Source: Jannaschia sp. CCS1 (GTDB taxonomy: Bacteria > Pseudomonadota > Alphaproteobacteria > Rhodobacterales > Rhodobacteraceae). Taken from it: a stretch of DNA of 64,000 nt. Below are positions 9,190 through 17,917 of the stretch, in pieces (the stretch's first letter is position 1; each line of letters opens with the position of its first letter). Where the stretch lies: positions 2,294,001 to 2,358,000 of the forward strand of contig NC_007802.1 of NCBI RefSeq assembly GCF_000013565.1, read 5' to 3'. Made by a program: the position numbers and the translations under genes. The notes below the pieces were generated by a model that searched no databases, was not told where the DNA came from, and saw only the letters and a program-made list of their open reading frames with translations.

Positions 9190-11087
9190 CCGATCAGTCC
9201 TTTGTTGGTAAGCGCTTCAGCAATCTCATCCAGAATGGCCGGATCATCAATCGCCGCTGGCATCTTGTAGGCCTGCGCATCTGCAATCTTCTGCATCGTG
9301 CCACGCAAGACCTTGCCGGAGCGTGTCTTGGGCAAGCGTTTCACACCCACGGCCAGCTTGAACGCGGCCACAGCACCAATGTCGTCGCGGACCTTTTTCA
9401 CCAGCTCGCGTGCGATGTCGTCGGGGTCCTGGGCGATGCCGGATTTCAGGACGAAGAACCCCAACGGAACCTGGCCTTTCAGCGCATCAGCCTTGCCCAC
9501 GACGGCACATTCGGCGACTGCGTCATGGTGCGCCAGCACCTCCTCCATCGCGCCGGTCGACAGCCTGTGACCCGCAACATTGATGATATCGTCGGTCCGC
9601 GCCATGATGTGCAGGTAGCCGTCCTCGTCCAGAATACCGGCGTCCGACGTCGCATAATATCCAGGAAATTCATTGAGGTAGGAGCTGAGGAACCGCTCTT
9701 CCGCATTCCAGAGCGTTGGCAGGCACGACGGCGGCAGCGGCAGTTTCACGACAATATTGCCGAGTGTGCCATTGGGCACGGGGTGGCCCGCATCATCGAG
9801 GACCTGCACGTCATATCCGGGCATGGGAACGCCGGGCGATCCGTGCTTCACCGGCAATGCCTCAATCCCCATCGGGATCGCGGAAATCGCCCATCCGGTC
9901 TCGGTCTGCCACCAATGGTCGATGACCGGCACGCCCAGTTGCGCCTCCGCCCATTGCAAGGTTGCGGGGTCCGAGCGTTCGCCCGCCAGGAACAGCGTCC
10001 GAAGGCTGGAGATGTTGTAATGATTGAGGAAGTCGCCCTCAGGGTCCTGTCCACGGATCGCGCGAAAGGCTGTGGGTGCGGTGAACAACACGCTGACATC
10101 ATGCTCCGCGATCACCCGCCAGAACGTGCCGGCATCGGGCGTGCCAATCGGTTTGCCTTCAAACACCATTGTGGTGCAGCCCGCCAAAAGCGGCGCGTAG
10201 CAGATGTAGGAATGCCCCACGACCCAGCCGACGTCGGAGGCGGCCCAGAAGACTTCGCCGGGTTTGACGCCGTAGATGTTTTCCATCGTCCAGTGCAGCG
10301 CCACCATATGGCCGCCAGTGTCACGCACGACGCCCTTGGGCTGGCCCGTCGTGCCGGAGGTGTAGAGGATATAGGCGGGGTCCGTGGCGGCGACCTCAGC
10401 GCAGGGCGCGCGGCGGCCCTCGACACGGGCGCGCGTCATCTCATCGGCCCAATCCAGGTCGCGGTCTGGGGTCAAGTCACAGGGCTGAATATCGCGCTGG
10501 AGAACCAAACATCCGGATGGCTTATTCGATGCAATATCAATCGCTTCTGACACAAGGCTCATGTAGTCAATCACCCGCCCCGGCTCAATCCCGCAGGACG
10601 CGGCGATCACCGCAACCGCGCCCGCGTCGTCAATCCGTGTGGCCAGCTCGGCCGCGGCGAACCCGCCGAACACAACCGAATGCACCGCACCGATCCGCGC
10701 ACAGGCAAGCATGGCGACAACGGCCTCGGCCACCATCGGCATATAGATGATGACGCGATCCCCCTGCCCCACGCCCATGCCCTGCAAAACCGCGCCCAGA
10801 GTTGAGACCTCATCGAGCAGATCCGCATAGGTCAGCGTCCGCCGGGTGTCCGTGACCGGGCTGTCGTAGATGATCGCGGGCTGCGCACCACGCCCGGCCG
10901 CGACATGGCGATCAACGGCGTTGTAACAGGTATTGCCGGTGGCCCCCTCAAACCAGCGCCCATAGACGCCGGATTCGGGCGTGAATGCCATCGTCGGCGG
11001 GGTCGTCCAGTCAATGCCCCGTGCGGCCTCCAGCCAGAACGCCTCGGGGTCTGTCGCGGCGGTGGCGTAAATCGTCTTGTAGTCCAT
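9186..11087 (-). CDS. prpE: Propionyl-CoA synthetase (AMP-forming)
   Basis: This ANL-superfamily enzyme makes propionyl-CoA from propionate, ATP and CoA. The 633-residue protein has an acetyl-CoA synthetase N-terminal domain starting [17 protein letters not shown], the P-loop [13 protein letters not shown], the aromatic motif [10 protein letters not shown], and the C-terminal catalytic lysine in [12 protein letters not shown], a known acetylation site. The sequence [11 protein letters not shown] and the [10 protein letters not shown] segment fit PrpE better than Acs. ATG 11087 is preceded by AAGGGATGGG. It is the first gene of a minus-strand unit and is coupled to the Rid-family gene by a four-base overlap. 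Confidence 0.9.
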   Translation of the reverse strand: MDYKTIYATAATDPEAFWLEAARGIDWTTPPTMAFTPESGVYGRWFEGATGNTCYNAVDRHVAAGRGAQPAIIYDSPVTDTRRTLTYADLLDEVSTLGAVLQGMGVGQGDRVIIYMPMVAEAVVAMLACARIGAVHSVVFGGFAAAELATRIDDAGAVAVIAASCGIEPGRVIDYMSLVSEAIDIASNKPSGCLVLQRDIQPCDLTPDRDLDWADEMTRARVEGRRAPCAEVAATDPAYILYTSGTTGQPKGVVRDTGGHMVALHWTMENIYGVKPGEVFWAASDVGWVVGHSYICYAPLLAGCTTMVFEGKPIGTPDAGTFWRVIAEHDVSVLFTAPTAFRAIRGQDPEGDFLNHYNISSLRTLFLAGERSDPATLQWAEAQLGVPVIDHWWQTETGWAISAIPMGIEALPVKHGSPGVPMPGYDVQVLDDAGHPVPNGTLGNIVVKLPLPPSCLPTLWNAEERFLSSYLNEFPGYYATSDAGILDEDGYLHIMARTDDIINVAGHRLSTGAMEEVLAHHDAVAECAVVGKADALKGQVPLGFFVLKSGIAQDPDDIARELVKKVRDDIGAVAAFKLAVGVKRLPKTRSGKVLRGTMQKIADAQAYKMPAAIDDPAILDEIAEALTNKGLIG

Positions 11088-11202
11088 GCATCCCATCCCT
11101 TGTCGCCGTCTCCCCGGACGATCTTTGCCCTGAGGTTGCGGCCCGCTCCCGGCGCGGTCAATGTGCGTTAACGCTATCTGCGACACAATAGGAGCTGACC
11201 GG

Positions 11203-11598
11203 ATGAGCCTGAAAATCACTGCCGCCCAAATGGTTGCCGAGGCCCGCGCCCGGATTGAAGAGGTCGAGACGCCGGATCTGATCGCGCAACTGACTGACCC
11301 GGATGTCATCGTCGTTGATATCCGCGACATCCGGGAGCGGCAGAAGGGCCTCATCCCGGGATCGGTCCACGCCCCGCGCGGGATGATCGAATTCTGGGTC
11401 GACACCGACAGCCCCTACCACAAGCCGGTCTTCGCGCAGGAGGGCAAGCGCTACGTCTTCCACTGCGCGTCCGGCTGGCGGTCGGCCCTGACGGTCGCGA
11501 CGTTGCAGGATATGGGATTTGCGGCGGCCCATCTGCGCGAAGGGTTCTCCACCTGGGAGGCGCAAGGCGGGCCAGTGGGCATGCCAGAGCCGCGGTAG
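11203..11598 (+). CDS. Single-domain rhodanese-like sulfurtransferase
   Basis: This cytosolic protein of 131 residues is one rhodanese domain with an N-terminal helix. The active-site loop is FHCASGWRSA, so the catalytic Cys is present, and the CH2A-like VVDIRDIRERQKGLIPGSVHAPRGMI segment is well kept. Such proteins move sulfane sulfur between donors and acceptors. ATG 11203 has an AGGAG site 7 bases upstream, which rules out the earlier in-frame ATG at 11161. The gene is divergent from prpE and 79 bp upstream of aroQ. Confidence 0.86.
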   Translation: MSLKITAAQMVAEARARIEEVETPDLIAQLTDPDVIVVDIRDIRERQKGLIPGSVHAPRGMIEFWVDTDSPYHKPVFAQEGKRYVFHCASGWRSALTVATLQDMGFAAAHLREGFSTWEAQGGPVGMPEPR

Positions 11599-11677
11599 AC
11601 ACGGGCGGGCGGCTCCAACGACGACTCGACGCACGGACAGGTTTGAATATATGGTGCGCCCAAAGGGATTTAGACGC

Positions 11678-12124
11678 ATGAAGATATCTGTTTTCAACGG
11701 GCCGAACCTGAACGCTCTCGGGACCCGGGAGCCGGGCATTTACGGTGCCGATACCCTGGCCGATATCGAGGCGGCCTGCCGCACCACCGCCGCTGATCTG
11801 GGCGTCGATCTTGATTTCCTGCAAACCAACCAAGAAGGCGCGCTGGTCGATGCCTTCCACGCCGCGCGCGACACGTCAGATGGCGTGGTGATCAATGCGG
11901 GCGCCTATACCCACACCTCCATCGCGTTGCGCGATGCGATCAGCGCTACCGAACTTCCCACGGTGGAGCTGCACCTATCCAACACCCACGCAAGGGAGGC
12001 CTTTCGACATCATTCGATGATCGCGCCGGTCTGCGTGGGCCTCATCCTGGGCTTCGGCGCGTATGGCTACCCCCTCGCCGTCACCGCGCTGGTCCAGCAC
12101 CTCAAGCAAGGAAATGCGCCTTGA
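11678..12124 (+). CDS. aroQ: Type II 3-dehydroquinate dehydratase
   Basis: This shikimate-pathway enzyme converts 3-dehydroquinate to 3-dehydroshikimate. The 148-residue length is typical of the dodecameric type II family. Motifs in order are NGPNLNALGTREPGIYG (active-site loop with the catalytic Tyr and lid Arg), QTNQEGALVDAFH, INAGAYTHTSIALRDA and VELHLSNTHAREAFRHHS. ATG 11678 gives the family-standard N-terminus KISVFNGPN. Its stop is fused to the TTG start of the LuxR-type gene (TTGA overlap), so the two are translated together. Confidence 0.94.
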   Translation: MKISVFNGPNLNALGTREPGIYGADTLADIEAACRTTAADLGVDLDFLQTNQEGALVDAFHAARDTSDGVVINAGAYTHTSIALRDAISATELPTVELHLSNTHAREAFRHHSMIAPVCVGLILGFGAYGYPLAVTALVQHLKQGNAP

Positions 12125-12924
12125 AACATCTCCGCCCCTATCTGGAAATGACCACGGTCGAAGACCTGTGGTCCCACCACACGAAAACCCTCGCAAGTTA
12201 CGGATTTGACCGCGTTTTCTATGGCTTCAACGCCTTTCGCGGCGCGGGTCTGTATGACAACCCCGAAGACGCGTTGCTGCTGACCAACATGCCCACCGAT
12301 TATGTCGAGGCCTATGTGGATGGTGGCATGTTCCGGGACGGCGTGATGATGCGGTGGGCCACGGAAAACGTTGGCGCGGCGTCCTGGCGGGATGTCTACA
12401 TGGCGATGGCCAATGACGCCCCGTCCAAGGGCGAACTTGCCATGCGGGCGATGAACGAAAAGCATGATATTACAGCGGGTTACACGATCAGTTTCCCGAT
12501 GGCGATCAAGAACGCGAATGCAGGCATCGGCATGGCCGTCAAGAAGGGTATGGGCCAGGATGAGGCCGACGCGATCTGGCGCGAGCATGGCGAAGATATC
12601 GAGACGATCTGCCATGTGGCGCATCTGTGCATTCTGCAATTGCCCGCGACCGGCCAGCGCAAGCTGCTGACCCCGCGTCAGTCAGAGGTGTTGGAACTGG
12701 TGGCCGACGGCAAGACCATGGCCGATATCGCCCTGCTGCTGGAGCGCAATGTGGCCACGATCGAAAAGCACCTGCGCGGCGCACGCGATGCGTTGGGCGT
12801 GGAGACGACAGCACAGGCGGTGCGCAAAGCCTCCATCCTCAACCAGATCTTCCGCCTCGATGATCGTGACGATGTTACCCCGCGCCTGCCCCATATGGCA
12901 GGCTCTGTGGCAGACCGCGTCTGA
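12121..12924 (+). CDS. LuxR-family regulator with autoinducer-binding-like domain
   Basis: The 267-residue protein has an N-terminal autoinducer-binding-like domain (about 15-165) and a C-terminal GerE/LuxR helix-turn-helix (LTPRQSEVLELVADGKTM then NVATIEKHLRGARDALGV). In the sensor part, the stretch YVEAYVDGGMFRDGVMM aligns with the family's Y-x3-Y...DPV signature, but Gly replaces the usual Pro after the ligand-binding Asp. There is no luxI synthase in the window, so it would be a LuxR solo. The start is TTG 12121 inside the aroQ stop. The signal it senses, if any, is unknown. Confidence 0.85.
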   Translation: MKHLRPYLEMTTVEDLWSHHTKTLASYGFDRVFYGFNAFRGAGLYDNPEDALLLTNMPTDYVEAYVDGGMFRDGVMMRWATENVGAASWRDVYMAMANDAPSKGELAMRAMNEKHDITAGYTISFPMAIKNANAGIGMAVKKGMGQDEADAIWREHGEDIETICHVAHLCILQLPATGQRKLLTPRQSEVLELVADGKTMADIALLLERNVATIEKHLRGARDALGVETTAQAVRKASILNQIFRLDDRDDVTPRLPHMAGSVADRV

Positions 12925-13043
12925 GCCTGTCCTTTCCGACATGTCTTAACGGACGGTAAGGATTCCCGCATCTATCGCCACACCGCCGAATATCGCAAAA
13001 CAAGCGTGTTCCGTGAGTGATGGCAATTACAGCCAGGAACGTC

Positions 13044-13305
13044 GGGTCCGAAGGTCGCATTTTACGGCTTTCGGGCCCACCCAACCGGCCCATCGACCGG
13101 TCGGGGCTCGGAGCGGTTGGTCCATATTTTTATGACCAGAAAGCCGCTTCGGGGAAACGGATGGCGCGAGGTCACTCCCCCCTCGCGCGACCTGATTGAG
13201 ACGACACCATGGCTGTCCCCATGGTGAGCGATCCGGCGCAGTCTTGTCCCCCGCGCGCCGGACAATCGAGACGGCGCTGCCCCTGTCCCGGGCAGCGCCG
13301 TTTTT
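13044..13305 (+). ncRNA. Candidate structured RNA: six hairpins in a gene-free stretch
   Basis: The 413 bases between the LuxR-type gene and the gene ending at 13338 hold no convincing protein gene. They contain successive stems: 13044-13057 with 13065-13078 (14 bp, three G-U pairs favouring plus-strand RNA); 13081-13087 with 13114-13120, nesting 13088-13091 with 13104-13107; 13164-13171 with 13181-13188 (loop UCACUCCCC); 13205-13212 with 13219-13226; 13232-13239 with 13255-13262; and the terminator stem. The last three loops all expose UGUCC. A plus-strand sRNA, or a long structured 3' UTR of the aroQ-luxR message, would fit. I do not match it to a named RNA family. Confidence 0.5.
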
Positions 13306-13308
13306 CTT
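13271..13308 (+). terminator. Intrinsic terminator
   Basis: A perfect 12-bp GC-rich stem (13271-13282 with 13290-13301) closes the 7-nt loop CUGUCCC and is followed by TTTTT at 13301-13305, then CTT. It reads on the plus strand, so it ends either the aroQ-luxR transcript or a separate small RNA from this stretch. Confidence 0.85.
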
Positions 13309-13337
13309 GCGCAGACGTCCATGGCCTGGATCACGAT

Positions 13338-13754
13338 TTACAGCGCGCGCACCCGATTGTTTCGGGCGTTGTGCTCCAACTCAACCAATCCCAACAACTC
13401 CAGCGTCGGGGCGACATAGTTGGCAAAGCGCCCGCGATAGCCCTTGCGCAAGCCGTAATATCCACCGACCGGGTTGTCCCCGGACCGCGCCCAATGCTCC
13501 AACGTGCCCTCCTTGGTCGGCTTGCCTTCGTCGGCATTGCCAAGGGGCATCCAATCACCATGGGCTTTCAGCATCCCATGGGCATCCTCCAAGGCGCGCA
13601 GCTGATAGGACAGCCGCGTCTTTCCGACCTGCACAACCAGCGCCGCCGGGCTCTGGGCCTCGTCCTTCCAGACCAGAAATTCAGAGGACAGGGGCGGCGT
13701 TTTCAGGACCCAGGGGTCCTCCTGCGTGCCTGATCCATAGGTAACGTCCGTCAT
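13338..13754 (-). CDS. Conserved hypothetical protein, cytosolic, 138 residues
   Basis: I do not recognise a named enzyme family with confidence. The protein has no signal peptide or membrane segment; it begins TDVTYGSGTQEDPWVLKTPP and holds a hydrophobic LVVQVGKTRLSYQL strand pair, a central basic HAHGDWMPLG region and a hydrophobic C-terminus. It is coupled by an ATGA overlap to the SRPBCC-domain gene upstream, and the pair is divergent from the YafY-like regulator, which suggests a small regulated two-gene unit. Confidence 0.7.
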   Translation of the reverse strand: MTDVTYGSGTQEDPWVLKTPPLSSEFLVWKDEAQSPAALVVQVGKTRLSYQLRALEDAHGMLKAHGDWMPLGNADEGKPTKEGTLEHWARSGDNPVGGYYGLRKGYRGRFANYVAPTLELLGLVELEHNARNNRVRAL

Positions 13755-14170
13755 GATGCCTCCGCCGTTGTTTTGAGGGTTTGTGCAAATTTGGTGAAGC
13801 TGGGGGTCAGATCCGGCATGGATTTCGTGATCATCGGCGCGAGGAGGCCGGTGAAAACCTCCCGCATATGGAACGTGCAGCCTTGATCAGACGGGGTCAG
13901 CGTGAATGTGCGACGGCCCGTGAACAGCCCCAGTGGCATGCCCCCGGTCCAGACCATGGTTTGAGGCGGCGTGAGGGTGTCCACCCTCAGGGCAAAGGCG
14001 CGGTTTGGCGACACATCTGACCAGAGTTTGATCGTTGCGCCGGGCGCAATGTGTCCTTCAAACCGCAGGATGCCATAAGGTTTGGGTGATTTTGGCATGT
14101 CGTCCGTCAGGATCTTCCACACCCGCGCCGGATCTGCGGAGATGTCGATCTGGGTCTCATAGGCTGTCAT
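13751..14170 (-). CDS. SRPBCC (START/Bet v1-like) domain protein
   Basis: The 139-residue protein begins YETQIDISADPARVWKIL, the characteristic opening of polyketide-cyclase/START-like proteins, and runs through the beta strands around GATIKLWSDV and MVWTGGMPLGLFTGRRTFTL to the long C-terminal helix near the end. Such domains make a deep pocket for hydrophobic ligands. It is the first gene of the minus-strand pair, 74 bp from the start of the divergent HTH regulator, whose palindromic operator lies between them. A role in handling a small hydrophobic molecule is inference. Confidence 0.85.
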   Translation of the reverse strand: MTAYETQIDISADPARVWKILTDDMPKSPKPYGILRFEGHIAPGATIKLWSDVSPNRAFALRVDTLTPPQTMVWTGGMPLGLFTGRRTFTLTPSDQGCTFHMREVFTGLLAPMITKSMPDLTPSFTKFAQTLKTTAEAS

Positions 14171-14213
14171 TATTCATCCTTGTCTTGCGTCTACCTCCTC
14201 TACCAGCCCTTAT

Positions 14214-14230
14214 ATGACATCGTATGTCAT
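14214..14230. promoter_or_regulatory. Perfect palindromic operator in a divergent promoter region
   Basis: ATGACAT-CGT-ATGTCAT, a perfect 7-bp inverted repeat with a 3-bp spacer, lies 15 bp before the regulator's ATG 14245 and 44 bp from the divergent SRPBCC start. The position and symmetry fit an operator for the adjacent winged-helix regulator, controlling itself and the SRPBCC pair. The binding partner is inferred. Confidence 0.6.
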
Positions 14231-14244
14231 GTTTGAGGGTCACG

Positions 14245-14871
14245 ATGCGCGCCGCACGATTGTTGCAGATCCTGCTCATTCTCCAGAACCGGGGTCGTCA
14301 GACGTCAGTGCAATTGGGGGAGGAGTTGGAGGTTGCCCCGCGCACAATCCTGCGCGACGTCGACGCGATGTCTGAGGCGGGACTGCCGATCATTGTGCAC
14401 CAAGGAAATCGGGGCGGCATCGAGCTTGGGTTCAATTATCGCACGCGGTTGACCGGTCTGGCGAAGGAGGAAGCCCAGGCCCTGGGGCTTATTCTGGGGG
14501 CGGCAAACCCGATGATTGCAACCCTGGGGTTGTCGCAACCGGCCGCGCAGGCGCGCGCGAAACTGGTGGAAAGCCTGCCCGACAAGACCCGCGACCATGT
14601 CGCCGCCATGATGGCGCAGTTCAAATTGGTGGCGGACGATCCGGTGGATGATCCCAGGATCAGGGCGCTCGGGTTGGCCATTCAGGCCCAAACGGAGGTC
14701 CGGATTCGGTTCGCGTCAAGGTCTGAGCAGCTGATCCACCCCGTGGTCCTTGAGATGCGAGGCCCGCAATGGCGGGTGCGCGACGGGAGCACAGACTCGT
14801 GGATCGCGATGACGGATTGGGGGCGGATCAACATATCGGCGAAACGGTTTGCCTCTGCGAAAGTCGATTGA
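14245..14871 (+). CDS. YafY-type HTH transcriptional regulator
   Basis: The 208-residue protein begins with a DeoR/HTH_11-like winged helix (RAARLLQILLILQNRGRQTS, then APRTILRDVDAMSEAGLPI) followed by the region common in YafY proteins (GLAKEEAQALGLIL) and a C-terminal ligand-sensing part that looks like a shortened WYL-type domain (RIRFASRSEQLIHPVVLEM). I prefer ATG 14245, which has GAGGG 5 bases upstream; the in-frame ATG 14224 sits inside the palindrome and lacks a site. It likely represses the divergent SRPBCC pair and itself. Confidence 0.82.
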   Translation: MRAARLLQILLILQNRGRQTSVQLGEELEVAPRTILRDVDAMSEAGLPIIVHQGNRGGIELGFNYRTRLTGLAKEEAQALGLILGAANPMIATLGLSQPAAQARAKLVESLPDKTRDHVAAMMAQFKLVADDPVDDPRIRALGLAIQAQTEVRIRFASRSEQLIHPVVLEMRGPQWRVRDGSTDSWIAMTDWGRINISAKRFASAKVD

Positions 14872-14911
14872 TGCGGCGCCACCCAGCAGGCGTGGTCCTG
14901 CCATGGAATAA

Positions 14912-14935
14912 GGGCAGAGGATCGCTCCCCTGCCC
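14912..14935 (-). terminator. Possible terminator hairpin after tsf
   Basis: On the minus strand GGGCAG pairs with CTGCCC, with an inner GGA-GCGA-TCC stem-loop, 25 bases past the tsf stop. Only TTATTCC follows, so a strong U-run is missing and the call is tentative. Confidence 0.4.
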
Positions 14936-14960
14936 ATACTAAATTACCAAGCGGAAGGAC

Positions 14961-15836
14961 TTAGCCCTTGGCGGTCTTGGCCACCTCTTCTGCGAAATTC
15001 TCGACCTTCTTCTCGATGCCTTCGCCGACTTCGAGGCGCACGAAACCGGTGATCTCGGCACTGGCTTCTTTGGCGGCCTCGCCCACGGTCAGGTCCGGGT
15101 TCACGACGAAGGCCTGGTTCACGAGGGTGATCTCGGACAGGTACTTCTTCATGCGGCCCACGATCATTTTTTCGATGACCTGCTCGGGCTTGCCGCTCTC
15201 CCGCGCGATGTCGATCTGAACCTGACGCTCCTTCTCGACCATCTCAGGATCGACGGAGGCCTCATCCAGCGACGCGGGGTTCACGGCGGCCACATGCATG
15301 GCGACCTGCTTGGCAAAGCCCGCGTCCCCGCCTTTGGTGGCGATCAGAACGCCGATCTTGCCCATGCCGTCAGCGGCGGCGTTGTGGACGTAGGAGACGA
15401 CGATATCGCCTTCCAGCTTCGCCATGCGGCGCACGCCCATGTTCTCGCCGATGGTGGCGACTTTCGCAGTGACGGTATCGGCGACGGATTTGCCACCCAT
15501 GTCGGCGGCCAGAAGCGCCTCGGTATCGTCTGCACCAAGGGCAACCTGCGCGATACCGGCAACCATCTCCTGGAATTCGGCGTTCTTGCCGACGAAATCC
15601 GTCTCGGAATTCACTTCAACAGCCACGCCGGTGGAGCCGGAGACGGCAACGGCCACAAGACCTTCGGCGGCCGTGCGGCCGGATTTCTTGGCCGCCTTCG
15701 CCAGGCCCTTGGTCCGCAGCCAGTCGACGGCGGCGTCCATGTCACCGTCGGTTTCGGTCAATGCCTTCTTGGCGTCCATCATGCCTGCGCCGGTCGTGTC
15801 GCGCAGTTCTTTTACCATGCTTGCAGTGATTGCCAT
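14961..15836 (-). CDS. tsf: Translation elongation factor Ts
   Basis: EF-Ts recycles EF-Tu by exchanging GDP for GTP. The 291-residue protein begins [20 protein letters not shown] (the UBA-like N-terminal domain with [18 protein letters not shown]) and contains the EF-Tu-contacting core [12 protein letters not shown], then the long dimerisation subdomain and a C-terminal helix. It is downstream of rpsB with a 78-bp spacer, the standard order. Length and motifs are ordinary for the family. Confidence 0.98.
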   Translation of the reverse strand: MAITASMVKELRDTTGAGMMDAKKALTETDGDMDAAVDWLRTKGLAKAAKKSGRTAAEGLVAVAVSGSTGVAVEVNSETDFVGKNAEFQEMVAGIAQVALGADDTEALLAADMGGKSVADTVTAKVATIGENMGVRRMAKLEGDIVVSYVHNAAADGMGKIGVLIATKGGDAGFAKQVAMHVAAVNPASLDEASVDPEMVEKERQVQIDIARESGKPEQVIEKMIVGRMKKYLSEITLVNQAFVVNPDLTVGEAAKEASAEITGFVRLEVGEGIEKKVENFAEEVAKTAKG

Positions 15837-15914
15837 GTCATGGGTCTCCTGAAATTGGGAATGGGTCGGACCCGGTTGCCCGGGCCCTGATGTCAGTTCC
15901 GTGATCCGAAGGAT

Positions 15915-16745
15915 TTACGCTTCGGCGGCTGGCGTTTCTTCGGCGGCTGGCTCGGCGGCGGGGGCCTCCTCAGCGGCGGCGGGCGCCTCCTCGGCGATGG
16001 CCTCTTCAACGCTGCCCTCTTCGAGCGCACCGAGATCGACACCGGCGGTTTCCAGCTGCGTGGACATACCGTCCAGCGCCGCGCGCGAAATCAGATCGCA
16101 ATAAAGCGCGATGGCGCGCGCCGCGTCGTCGTTGCCGGGGATGATGTAATCCACACCATCCGGCGAGCAGTTGGTATCAACCACGGCCACGACCGGGATC
16201 CCCAGCTTCTTGGCTTCGGCGATGGCGAGGTCTTCTTTGTTGACGTCGATCACGAAGATCAGGTCCGGAAGACCGCCCATTTCACGGATGCCGCCCAGGG
16301 AGGCTTGCAGTTTGATCTGGTCCCGCTCCATGCCCAGACGCTCTTTCTTGGTTAGGCCTTCGAGGGAGCCATCTGCCGTCTTTTCATCAATCTCCTTGAG
16401 GCGGGAGATGGAGTTGGACACGGTTTTCCAGTTCGTGAGCGTGCCGCCCAACCAGCGGTGGTTCATGTAATATTGCGCGCAACGCTCTGCCGCATCGGCG
16501 ACGGGCTTTTGTGCCTGACGCTTGGTGCCCACGAACAGGATCCGACCGCCCTTGGCGACGGTTTCGCGCACGACCTGAAGCGCTTGCTCCAACATCGGGT
16601 GCGTCTGGGTGAGGTCGAGGATGTGGATACCATTGCGGTCGCCGTAAATGAACTCGCCCATACGGGGGTTCCAGCGTTGCGTCTGGTGGCCAAAGTGAAC
16701 GCCAGCTTCAAGAAGCTGACGCATGGAGAATTCAGGAAGCGCCAT
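15915..16745 (-). CDS. rpsB: 30S ribosomal protein S2
   Basis: S2 binds late in small-subunit assembly near the head and platform. The 276-residue protein opens [20 protein letters not shown], with [19 protein letters not shown] and [18 protein letters not shown] as S2 signatures. After about residue 240 it carries an Ala/Glu-rich tail ([19 protein letters not shown]), a common alphaproteobacterial feature. ATG 16745 follows GGAAAGGA on the minus strand, so the much longer upstream open frame is not used. First gene of rpsB-tsf. Confidence 0.98.
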   Translation of the reverse strand: MALPEFSMRQLLEAGVHFGHQTQRWNPRMGEFIYGDRNGIHILDLTQTHPMLEQALQVVRETVAKGGRILFVGTKRQAQKPVADAAERCAQYYMNHRWLGGTLTNWKTVSNSISRLKEIDEKTADGSLEGLTKKERLGMERDQIKLQASLGGIREMGGLPDLIFVIDVNKEDLAIAEAKKLGIPVVAVVDTNCSPDGVDYIIPGNDDAARAIALYCDLISRAALDGMSTQLETAGVDLGALEEGSVEEAIAEEAPAAAEEAPAAEPAAEETPAAEA

Positions 16746-16791
16746 GCCATATTCCTTTCCGGTTTGCGCGTAGGGCGAAGGATTAGGGAAA

Positions 16792-16844
16792 GCGTCGTTT
16801 GACGCAGACCCAACCGGTGGACTGATCCGGGGAATTTGCCCCGG
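16792..16844 (-). promoter_or_regulatory. Structured 5' leader of rpsB
   Basis: Upstream of rpsB on the minus strand are two perfect hairpins: CCGGGG-CAAATT-CCCCGG (16827-16844) and GCGTC-AAAC-GACGC (16792-16805). Ribosomal protein S2 represses its own mRNA in other bacteria through the leader, so these may take part, but no known leader motif was confirmed. The 281 bases between rpsB and psuK otherwise hold divergent promoter space and the palindrome GGGTCGACCC at 16924-16933. Confidence 0.35.
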
Positions 16845-17026
16845 GAGCCCGCCTTCGCCTGAGAAGTGCGCGTGCATTAGGAGGTTTGGCGCGCGGGCGC
16901 AACCCATATTGAGGGATCTGACTGGGTCGACCCTTAGAGTGAGTTGTATTTGCCCAGATGAAAGAGGGAGCGGCGTGACACAGCGCACGGCTTGCGATGG
17001 CGGCGCGGGCGGGGCAAGAGAGAGGA

Positions 17027-17917
17027 ATGGAAAGCAAACCGGATATTTTGTGTATTGGCGCCGTGTTGTGGGACATCATCGGGCGCTGCGATGACACCAT
17101 GGTGTTGGGCAATGACAAGCCGGGACGGATCACGCGCATTCCCGGGGGCGTGGCGCTGAACATTGCGATGACGTTGACGGGGTTCGGGCTACGGCCCGGG
17201 TTGCTGTCGGTGGTTGGAGAGGATGCGGAGGGGCGCGAGTTGCGCGCGGCCTGTGCCGGGATGGGGCTGGATGTCGGCGCGATGCTGGTTGATGCGACAC
17301 TGCCCACCGATCGCTACATGGCGATCGAGGCGCAGGGTGCTTTGGTTGCGGCCATCGCCCATGCGCAGTCCTTGGAAGAGGCCGGGGACCGCATTCTGGA
17401 GCCTTTGGCCGACGGGCGTTTGGGGTCGGCTGAGGTTCCTTGGGCGGGACCCGTCGCGCTGGACGGAAACCTGACGGAGGCGTTGTTGGGCGAAATTGCC
17501 CATAGCGCGCTCTTTGCGCAGGCGGACCTGCGCATTGCTCCCGCCTCCCCCGGAAAGGCCGAGCGGTTGCGCCCGCTTTTGGCGCATCCCCGGGCCACGA
17601 TCTATGTGAACCGGGAGGAAGCCGGACTTCTGACCGGAACGCATCCGGCCAATGCTGCCGCTGCCGCTGCCGCGCTGATTAATGCGGGCGCGCGGAGGGT
17701 CCTGGTGACCGAAGGCGCGCAGATGGCGGTGGATGCCAGCGCCGATGGCACGCTCTCCGCTGTGCCGCCTGCGGTCGAGGCGCGCCGGATCACCGGGGCG
17801 GGGGATACCTTCATGGCCGCTCATATCGCCGCTGAAGTTGGAGGGTCCAGCCGGGACGCGGCCCTGAGGACGGCTGTCGACGCCGCCGCCACTTACGTTT
17901 CGGGAGACACGCCATGA
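17027..17917 (+). CDS. psuK: PfkB-family kinase, probable pseudouridine kinase
   Basis: The 296-residue protein is a ribokinase-like sugar kinase: the first PfkB signature region is [17 protein letters not shown] and the ATP/anion-hole motif is [12 protein letters not shown], with the catalytic Asp. Assignment to pseudouridine kinase rests on its four-base overlap with a clear pseudouridine-5'-phosphate glycosidase gene; together they would convert pseudouridine to its 5'-phosphate and then to uracil and ribose 5-phosphate. ATG 17027 follows AGAGAGAGG closely and gives the usual kinase N-terminus [15 protein letters not shown]. Another nucleoside could be the substrate, but context is strong. 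Confidence 0.87.
   Translation: MESKPDILCIGAVLWDIIGRCDDTMVLGNDKPGRITRIPGGVALNIAMTLTGFGLRPGLLSVVGEDAEGRELRAACAGMGLDVGAMLVDATLPTDRYMAIEAQGALVAAIAHAQSLEEAGDRILEPLADGRLGSAEVPWAGPVALDGNLTEALLGEIAHSALFAQADLRIAPASPGKAERLRPLLAHPRATIYVNREEAGLLTGTHPANAAAAAAALINAGARRVLVTEGAQMAVDASADGTLSAVPPAVEARRITGAGDTFMAAHIAAEVGGSSRDAALRTAVDAAATYVSGDTP

Noticed and set aside
12950-12965. TTAA-containing stretch after the LuxR gene as a CtrA site
   Set aside because: The half sites are separated by 6 rather than 7 bases when both are matched; the spacing is wrong.
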